Origin: an uncultured Mucilaginibacter sp.
GTDB lineage: Bacteria > Bacteroidota > Bacteroidia > Sphingobacteriales > Sphingobacteriaceae
Reading direction: 5' to 3'
DNA length: 35,914 nt
Assembly (NCBI GenBank): GCA_903927645.1
Contig: CAIYNX010000150.1
Location: 1 to 35,914, forward strand
Below, in pieces: positions 29,638 to 35,914 of this stretch (position 1 is its first letter; every line of letters starts with the position of its first letter). Under the pieces are notes generated by a model that was given only the letters and a program-made list of their open reading frames with translations, was not told the origin of the DNA and did no database searches. Made by a program: the position numbers and the translations under genes.

Positions 29638-29723
29638 TTTTTAGTATAAGAGTTAATCGCAATTTAAATGATATTAAAATAAATACAGCATCTTTTTTTG
29701 GGGTCGAAATTTTGTTTAACGCA

Positions 29724-30779
29724 TTATTTTAAAATTGGTTTACCACCGTATGTTGCTGATTTTAAAATTTTTTCCGCAATTTTTAATGCCGAATTTGAAA
29801 GTGGTGCATAATTTAAAGGAGCACAATAAGCTTGTCCTTCATGGATATTGTACCATAATAATTTTAATAAATTGGTTGCTTTTGTTACACTTTGTTTGCT
29901 ATATTTTTGATCCTTATAAATCAAAGCCCACGTAAAACTTGCTATGGGATAACCATTTGGGTTATCTGTATTTGTAATAGATACTACAGCATCAGCGGGT
30001 AAATTAGTAATATCGCTCGACAAAGTGGTTGAAGCTAAATTTGCCGGAATATATAAGCCTGATTTATTTTGGATATCGGCAAACAACATTTTATTTTGAA
30101 TAGCAAAGGCCAATTCAACATAGCCAATGGCACCGGGAGTTTGCTTAACAAAACTTAAAACGCCCGAATTTCCTTTTTCACCCAATCCTGCAGGCCAATA
30201 AACAGCGCTTGCTTTGCCTACATTTTTGGCCCAGGTTGAATTTACTTTTGTTAAATAATCAGTAATTATATAAGTTGTTCCACTACCGTCTGAACGATGG
30301 ATGACAGCAATTGGTTGGTTCGGAAGTTTAACCCCCTTGTTGGAGGCGGCTATGTTTGGGTCGTTCCAGTTTGTAATTTTCCCTAAAAATATATCACCCA
30401 GGGTTTTGCCTGAAAGTTTTAGCTTTGTTTTTAATCCTGGTAAATTATATGAAATAACTACCGCTCCTGATGCCATGGGTATTTGCAAAACTTGTGCCCC
30501 CATTTTTTTTGTTTGTTCTTTATTTAAAGGCGCATCAGAAACCCCAAAGTCGACAGTTTTATTATTTAATTGCAAAATTCCGCCTCCCGAACCAATTGCT
30601 TGATAATTTACCCTAACATGGTTTTTAGATTCATATACCGAAAATATTTTTGAAAATAAGGGATTTACAAAGGTAGAGCCTGCACCAATTAATGAATTAT
30701 CTTGGGCATACGTAGAAAATGCAATACATAACCCTATGCAAACAAAAATTATGGTGCGTATGTCTTTAAGTAATTTCAT
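29724..30779 (-). CDS. pstS: Phosphate ABC transporter substrate-binding protein PstS
   Basis: LIGAGSTFVNPLFSKIFSVYESKNHVRVNYQAIGSGGGILQLNNKTVDFGVSDAPL; HRSDGSGTTYIITDYLTKV; GNSGVLSFVKQTPGAIGYVELAFA. Confidence 0.96.
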   Translation of the reverse strand: MKLLKDIRTIIFVCIGLCIAFSTYAQDNSLIGAGSTFVNPLFSKIFSVYESKNHVRVNYQAIGSGGGILQLNNKTVDFGVSDAPLNKEQTKKMGAQVLQIPMASGAVVISYNLPGLKTKLKLSGKTLGDIFLGKITNWNDPNIAASNKGVKLPNQPIAVIHRSDGSGTTYIITDYLTKVNSTWAKNVGKASAVYWPAGLGEKGNSGVLSFVKQTPGAIGYVELAFAIQNKMLFADIQNKSGLYIPANLASTTLSSDITNLPADAVVSITNTDNPNGYPIASFTWALIYKDQKYSKQSVTKATNLLKLLWYNIHEGQAYCAPLNYAPLSNSALKIAEKILKSATYGGKPILK

Positions 30780-31390
30780 TGGTTTTTAAAATAATTAAAT
30801 GGTAATACGAAATTCCAAATTGGGTTATTTATTACTTCTTACTTAGAATTTATGTGGATTGCGTTCTGAATGTAATTTAAATGTTTTATAAGTCAATCTT
30901 CATCTAATAAAACTTTATTCTTAAACCTTTATTATGTTATTTGTTGATCCAAATTTACATACTAAATGGTTTAATAGCCACTCTAAAATGCTTTTGAATT
31001 AAAAGGTATTCTATTTGCAAATTTTAATCAGGTATATCAACTGTTTAGTTTTATTTTTCTTTTGATTTAAAATTAATATACTAATCATGATTCGAAATTT
31101 TAAAAAAAATCAATAAAGGTTTAGAGTAGTAATTAGACCTTTCTTGTACAATGGTGCTTGTAATGAAACCCTTATTTATAAATTGTAGTAATTAAATGAG
31201 TTTTTTAATAAAATAATTTAAATACAAGCAATCCAAAGGTGATCAATTGGCGTTATTTTAATGTTAAGTGTATATTAAAATTTAACCAAAAATCCAATCT
31301 CTTTTTAATCGAAATTCGACATCAATAAAACCTAAAATTCTTTAAAATATTAACTATAGCAATCAAATAGTTAGTTTGTTAAATTGATAT

Positions 31391-31447
31391 GATAAACAAA
31401 TTCAACAAACAACCATTGTAAAATGTGGTTGTTTGTTGAATTTTATC
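31391..31447 (-). terminator. Strong hairpin downstream of S9 peptidase, possibly bidirectional
   Basis: Perfect 15-bp stem TTCAACAAACAACCA (31401-31415) / TGGTTGTTTGTTGAA (31426-31440), 10-nt loop; outer GATAAA/TTTATC arms extend it. Confidence 0.8.
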
Positions 31448-31499
31448 AAGGATAACTATTGAAATAGCTTTAACTGATTGCAACTTCAAATCAATATCG

Positions 31500-33473
31500 C
31501 TATTTTAAATATTTATTATACCAATCAATATACCGCTGTAAGCGGTCAACTTGATAGCTTGGAATATTAATACCGTGGTATTGGTTAGGGTATAAAATTA
31601 GTTCGGTAGGAATATTTTGTGATTTTAGGGCCATATACATTTGCTCACTGCCAACGGTAGGAACATTAAAATCTTTCAAGCCCGACATGAACAGAACGGG
31701 TGTTTTAATTTTATCGGCATGATAAAATGGATACGATAAGCTTATCCATTTATCTTGGGCTTTCCAGGGTGGTCCAATTTCATTGTCATATTGCAAAACA
31801 TATTGGTCGGCACCATACATACTGCTTTGTAAGGCACTTCCGGCGCCTGCGGCCGCTGCTTTAAATCTCGTATCTGAAGCTATGGTATAATCAGTTAAAA
31901 TACTGCCATAACTCCATCCACCAATGCCTAAGTGTTCCGGATCTGCAATTCCTTGTTTTACCAGTTCGTCAACTGCTCCTAATAAATCAATTACTTCCTT
32001 ATTACCCCAATCTGCATTTATTGCTTTGCAATAATCAATACCTCGGCCATTACTTCCTCTGTAATTTACCGCGGCTACTGCATAGCCGGCACAAGCAAGT
32101 GTTTGCCTAATATCATCAAAGGTATAATCATCCTGATCAACCGGTCCACCATGGATATATAGAATGAATGGTAATTTTTTTGATTTGGTGCTATCAGTTG
32201 TGTAAAGCAAACCTGAAACATCTGTGCCATCTTTACTTTTTGATTTAAAACCTTCAACATGGGCAAATTGAATATCTTTAAGCCAATCTTGGAGGTGTGT
32301 TATTTTTTTGATAATATTTTTTTCTAAACTATATAGCTCAATAGGTCGGTAAGGGGAGCTGATTTCCAACACCCAGCTATCATTCAAATAGGCTAGGTTG
32401 TTTAAAATGCCATAATTCCCGGTATTTAGGGTGGTAATTTTCTTTGTTACAAGGTTATATGAATCCAGGTATTGTTTTCTGTCATCAGGTACTAAAAATG
32501 ATATGCTTTTACCGTCTTTACTCCAATTTGCCGATACCACTGGTCTGTCAAGTTGTTGGGTAATACTCACATTGTTTTTGCCGTCTGCATCCATCAAACA
32601 TAAAATGTCCTGATCGTACATGATATAGTCAACATCACTCGTCGATCTTAAATAGGCTATATGCTTGCCATCCGGGCTGTATTTAGGGTTATTATCATGC
32701 CCTTTCCATGTTGTTAGCTGATGGATTTCGCCATTGGGTTTAGCTTCTATGGTAAAAATATCAAAATTGTCATTCCTGTCGGGATCTGCAGTATGATTGC
32801 TTACAAAAGCAATGTGACTTCCATCAGGCGACCAATTGATGCTATTTTCGTCGGTATTGCCTTTTGTAAGGGTATCAAGTTTTTGTGTAGCAATGTCAAA
32901 AAGATAAATATGGGTATGTAAATGTTGAAGATATCCTTCTTTATCTTGTTTAAAATGATAGCGATCTATTTTTATAGGTAGCGGAACTTTGGGAGCTTCT
33001 TTACCTTTGTTTTCTGGATCTTGAATTAATAAGGCTATTTTTTTAGAATCGGGCGACCATTCATATCCGCTCAAATCACCTTTTATATCAGTAAGCTTTC
33101 TAGCTTCGCCACCACGTCTGTCTAATAACCAAATCTGGTCGCCGTTTTTTGAATCTCTTGATGACAGGAAGGAAATAAATTTCCCATCCGGGCTCCATTT
33201 AGCAGAGGTGGCCGATTCCTCCTTTTCATGGGTAAGTTGAATACTTTCATCGCCCTTTATGCTTTGCATCCATAAATTTGTCACTCTTTTATCTGCTGCC
33301 GAATCTACCTCAGCCAGGTTGTAAATTACCCATTTATCATCGGGCGATACTTGCGGTTCGCTTAGTGTTTTTATTTTTAATAAATCAGCAGGTTTAAATA
33401 GCCTGGTTTTGTTTTGAGCGTATAGCCCATTACAAACAATGCCAATTACACAAATGAGTATGTATTTTTTCAT
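31500..33473 (-). CDS. S9-family peptidase (prolyl oligopeptidase / acylaminoacyl peptidase-like) with TolB-type beta-propeller
   Basis: WSPDGKFISFLSSRD, YSPDGKHIAYLRS propeller repeats; YIHGGPVDQD, nucleophile GIGGWSYGSILTDY, YPNQYHGI. Confidence 0.95.
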   Translation of the reverse strand: MKKYILICVIGIVCNGLYAQNKTRLFKPADLLKIKTLSEPQVSPDDKWVIYNLAEVDSAADKRVTNLWMQSIKGDESIQLTHEKEESATSAKWSPDGKFISFLSSRDSKNGDQIWLLDRRGGEARKLTDIKGDLSGYEWSPDSKKIALLIQDPENKGKEAPKVPLPIKIDRYHFKQDKEGYLQHLHTHIYLFDIATQKLDTLTKGNTDENSINWSPDGSHIAFVSNHTADPDRNDNFDIFTIEAKPNGEIHQLTTWKGHDNNPKYSPDGKHIAYLRSTSDVDYIMYDQDILCLMDADGKNNVSITQQLDRPVVSANWSKDGKSISFLVPDDRKQYLDSYNLVTKKITTLNTGNYGILNNLAYLNDSWVLEISSPYRPIELYSLEKNIIKKITHLQDWLKDIQFAHVEGFKSKSKDGTDVSGLLYTTDSTKSKKLPFILYIHGGPVDQDDYTFDDIRQTLACAGYAVAAVNYRGSNGRGIDYCKAINADWGNKEVIDLLGAVDELVKQGIADPEHLGIGGWSYGSILTDYTIASDTRFKAAAAGAGSALQSSMYGADQYVLQYDNEIGPPWKAQDKWISLSYPFYHADKIKTPVLFMSGLKDFNVPTVGSEQMYMALKSQNIPTELILYPNQYHGINIPSYQVDRLQRYIDWYNKYLK

Positions 33474-33524
33474 GAAGTTTTAAAATGGTTTTTTTATTTA
33501 TGAAACATTGCAATTTAAAATTAA

Positions 33525-33568
33525 TAAAAAAGAAACAGCCGTAAAATTTTACGGCTGTTTCTTTTTTA
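33525..33568 (-). terminator. 44-bp perfect palindrome, bidirectional terminator after susD
   Basis: TAAAAAAGAAACAGCCGTAAAA|TTTTACGGCTGTTTCTTTTTTA, with A-tract/T-tract on both flanks, 15 bp past the SusD stop. Confidence 0.88.
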
Positions 33569-33583
33569 AATACACTTATAAAA

Positions 33584-34996
33584 TTAATAACCCGGGTTCT
33601 GCACTAAATTTGGATTCGCATTTAAATCCTGCAATGGAATAGGGAATACCAATTTAGGTGAGTTATATTTTAGCGGAGTAACATCCTGCTTGGTCCTTTT
33701 GGCATCGTGCAAAAAGAAACCACCTTCAAAAGCCAATTCGTAAACCCTTTCTTGCAGTACGTCATCAATTGTAATTCCTCCGGGAGTTGGAGTTTCTCCA
33801 TCAGACCCAAGTCCACTATCTGCTGAATATAAATAAACACCAGCTCTGGCTCTAATCACATTTACATCATTGATTGGTGTATCGCCAATGGCTGATTTAG
33901 AGGATATTCTTAAATTAGCCTCTGCCCTTATTAAATATAGCTCGGCTAAGCGTATAATGTGCACATTGCCATATACGTTATCAAATTTATCGCATCTTAA
34001 AACACCACCACTATCCTGGTTGTAAAGAGATGCGCGGGTATCATCCTCGTCAAAATCATTAAGAAAGCTATCCTGCACAATAATATCTCCACGTCCAGAA
34101 TTATCCGCAGATGCATAAAAAGTATTTAGATAATTAGTTCCTTGCTGGTTGGTTACTTGAAATGCAAAAATATCTTCAGCGGTATTGTCAATATGCACCT
34201 GACCGGGGTATGGAAACTCATCAGCGTAATTAGCATTTAAAGAAAATGCGCCCGAGGCTATCACAGTTGTTGCCTCCTTAGCCGCATTTGCATAATCACC
34301 TTTTTGCAGGTATAAACGCGCTAAAATTGCTGCAGCGCTATACTTATTTGCATAGAAACTATTACTGGCCGGTAGTTTATTTTCGGCATCTGTTAAATCA
34401 GCAATGGCTTGTTGATACACTTGGGAAACGGTTGATCTGGTAACGTAAGATGTAGCACTGATAACGGTTGTAGGTGTAAGGACAATAGGGACACCCAAAT
34501 TTGTTGCAGGGTCGCCATCGTTCCAGGCTCTTCCAAACATGCGTACCAAATCAAAGTAAACCATGCCGCGTAAAAATTTGGCCTCACCTTCTGTACGAGG
34601 TGCATCGGCTGCAGCAACTTTACTCAAATTGGCTATTACGTTGTTTGCCTGATTGATAACCTGATAGGCATCGGCCCAAACATTGTTAACAAAGCCATTA
34701 TCATTTGGTATGGTTTGGCTAACCATTTGTGTTAAACCCTGGTAGGTTCCTTGCCAATTAATTTCTGTTTGGGTAGCTTGTAAATCAGCATACAAATAAA
34801 TTCCACCACCATACAAATCAGCCTGAGCAGCGCGGTTATATGCACCTACCAAAGTGATTTGAACATCTTTGGCAGTTAATATGGCGTTTTGTTGCTTAAT
34901 TTCTTGGTGTGGATTCAGATCCAATGCCTTATTACAAGCATCGAGCAAAAAGATTGAACTTAATGCGATTATATAGAGATATTTAATTTTTTTCAT
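33584..34996 (-). CDS. SusD/RagB-family nutrient-binding outer-membrane lipoprotein
   Basis: ORF 33584..35026; Met at 34996 gives MKKIKYLYIIALSSIFLLDACNK. LDLNPHQEI, AEAKFLRGMVYFDLVRMFG, RLAELYLIRAEANLR, LQERVYELAFEGGFFLHDAKRT. Confidence 0.95.
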   Translation of the reverse strand: MKKIKYLYIIALSSIFLLDACNKALDLNPHQEIKQQNAILTAKDVQITLVGAYNRAAQADLYGGGIYLYADLQATQTEINWQGTYQGLTQMVSQTIPNDNGFVNNVWADAYQVINQANNVIANLSKVAAADAPRTEGEAKFLRGMVYFDLVRMFGRAWNDGDPATNLGVPIVLTPTTVISATSYVTRSTVSQVYQQAIADLTDAENKLPASNSFYANKYSAAAILARLYLQKGDYANAAKEATTVIASGAFSLNANYADEFPYPGQVHIDNTAEDIFAFQVTNQQGTNYLNTFYASADNSGRGDIIVQDSFLNDFDEDDTRASLYNQDSGGVLRCDKFDNVYGNVHIIRLAELYLIRAEANLRISSKSAIGDTPINDVNVIRARAGVYLYSADSGLGSDGETPTPGGITIDDVLQERVYELAFEGGFFLHDAKRTKQDVTPLKYNSPKLVFPIPLQDLNANPNLVQNPGY

Positions 34997-35012
34997 TGTC
35001 TTATTATTAATA

Positions 35013-35914
35013 TTATAATCCAACATTTAATCCAAAAGTGATAGTGCGGGGCTGAGGTGCCGAGTAAAAATCAACCCCAAGGTTGATATTGGTTGCTTGA
35101 AAATCTGCATTTACTTCCGGATCCCATCCTGTGTATTTAGTAATGATGAACAAGTTATAAGCATTCATATATAACCTCAATCGATCTATTTTGAATTTTT
35201 CTAATATTTCCTTAGGTACGTTGTAACCAAATGATAAGGTTTTTAAACGTACATAGTTGCCAGATGACAAATACCTGCTTGAAGGGTTAGTTCCGTTTGC
35301 ATAAAATAGTCTTGGTTCAGGAATATTGGTTATATCACCGGGCTTGTTCCAATAATTCATTTGATCAACTGTTTGGTTATCAAATCCGTTACTGGCATTA
35401 GCGCTCATATATTGGCCACCGCCATTATATATTTTATTACCAAAGGCGCCGTAAAAAGTAAAGGATAAATCAAACCCAACGAATGAAAAATTATTGGTGA
35501 TACCACCAGTAAAAGTTGGGGTTGGATTACCCAATGGAACATTTTGTGCCGCATTATAATCGTTGGTAGTATTTCTGTTTATTGTACCATCAGCATTTTT
35601 GGTATTTAAATAATATATCGCATCACCATTAGCCGGATTAACACCAGCGTACTCGCGGCCATAAAATACCCCAATAGGCTGCCCTTCTATTACCCTGTTT
35701 AAATCGGAATTTTTTAAAGGATCAGATATAATTTGACCGGCAACATATGTTACTACATTCTTATTATAGGCAGCATTTATATTGGTGCTCCACTTAAAAT
35801 TTTTACCGACAAAGTTTTCGGATGATAAAGTGAATTCAAATCCTTGATTATAAAGTTTCCCTAAATTTTGTAATTGTGTGCTCAAACCTAATGTTGTAGG
35901 TATGTTTACAATCA
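35013..35914 (-). CDS. SusC/RagA-family TonB-linked outer-membrane protein, C-terminal part (runs off right edge)
   Basis: Open frame continues past 35885 to window end (IVNIPTTLGLSTQLQNLGKLYNQGFEFTLSSENF); C-terminal YNLFIITKYTGWDPEVN...RTITFGLNVGL typical of SusC. Confidence 0.95.
   Translation of the reverse strand, partial: IVNIPTTLGLSTQLQNLGKLYNQGFEFTLSSENFVGKNFKWSTNINAAYNKNVVTYVAGQIISDPLKNSDLNRVIEGQPIGVFYGREYAGVNPANGDAIYYLNTKNADGTINRNTTNDYNAAQNVPLGNPTPTFTGGITNNFSFVGFDLSFTFYGAFGNKIYNGGGQYMSANASNGFDNQTVDQMNYWNKPGDITNIPEPRLFYANGTNPSSRYLSSGNYVRLKTLSFGYNVPKEILEKFKIDRLRLYMNAYNLFIITKYTGWDPEVNADFQATNINLGVDFYSAPQPRTITFGLNVGL

Noticed and set aside
30301-30603. 100-aa plus-strand ORF antisense to pstS
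   Set aside because: Antisense to a confident pstS; no ribosome-binding or family evidence.
1-35914. CRISPR array, tRNA/rRNA, transposon or prophage
   Set aside because: No regularly spaced repeats, cloverleaf, rRNA-like stretch, transposase or phage structural gene was recognised on reading the window.

Overview
AT-rich Bacteroidota (Sphingobacteriia/Chitinophagia-like) chromosomal window. Most of it is conserved core content. From left to right: (i) a minus-strand cluster with an ECF sigma-70 factor, a small one-TM putative anti-sigma protein, a Spy/CnrX-like periplasmic protein with a Pro/Gly/Asn-rich tail, a YHYH-domain lipoprotein, and a partial MORN-repeat (YwqK-like) lipoprotein that begins with TTG and is missing from the ORF track; (ii) rlmN, diverging from an amidohydrolase, acylphosphatase, flippase, dUTPase, TPR protein, DUF4292 lipoprotein, degenerate M23/EnvC-like protein, two TatA-like proteins, gatA and a LysM lytic transglycosylase; (iii) the maeB-ruvA-sprA block, where sprA is the giant T9SS/gliding protein; (iv) a DUF2807 head-GIN protein with a regular AGSG repeat; (v) pstSCAB-phoU; (vi) an S9 prolyl-oligopeptidase-family peptidase and a SusD/RagB plus partial SusC/RagA pair at the right edge. 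Several strong hairpin terminators are visible. No CRISPR, rRNA, tRNA, transposase or phage gene was recognised. The most plausible under-described unit is the left-edge sigma/anti-sigma/Spy-like/YHYH/MORN cluster. All family calls come from reading motifs; no database search was run.
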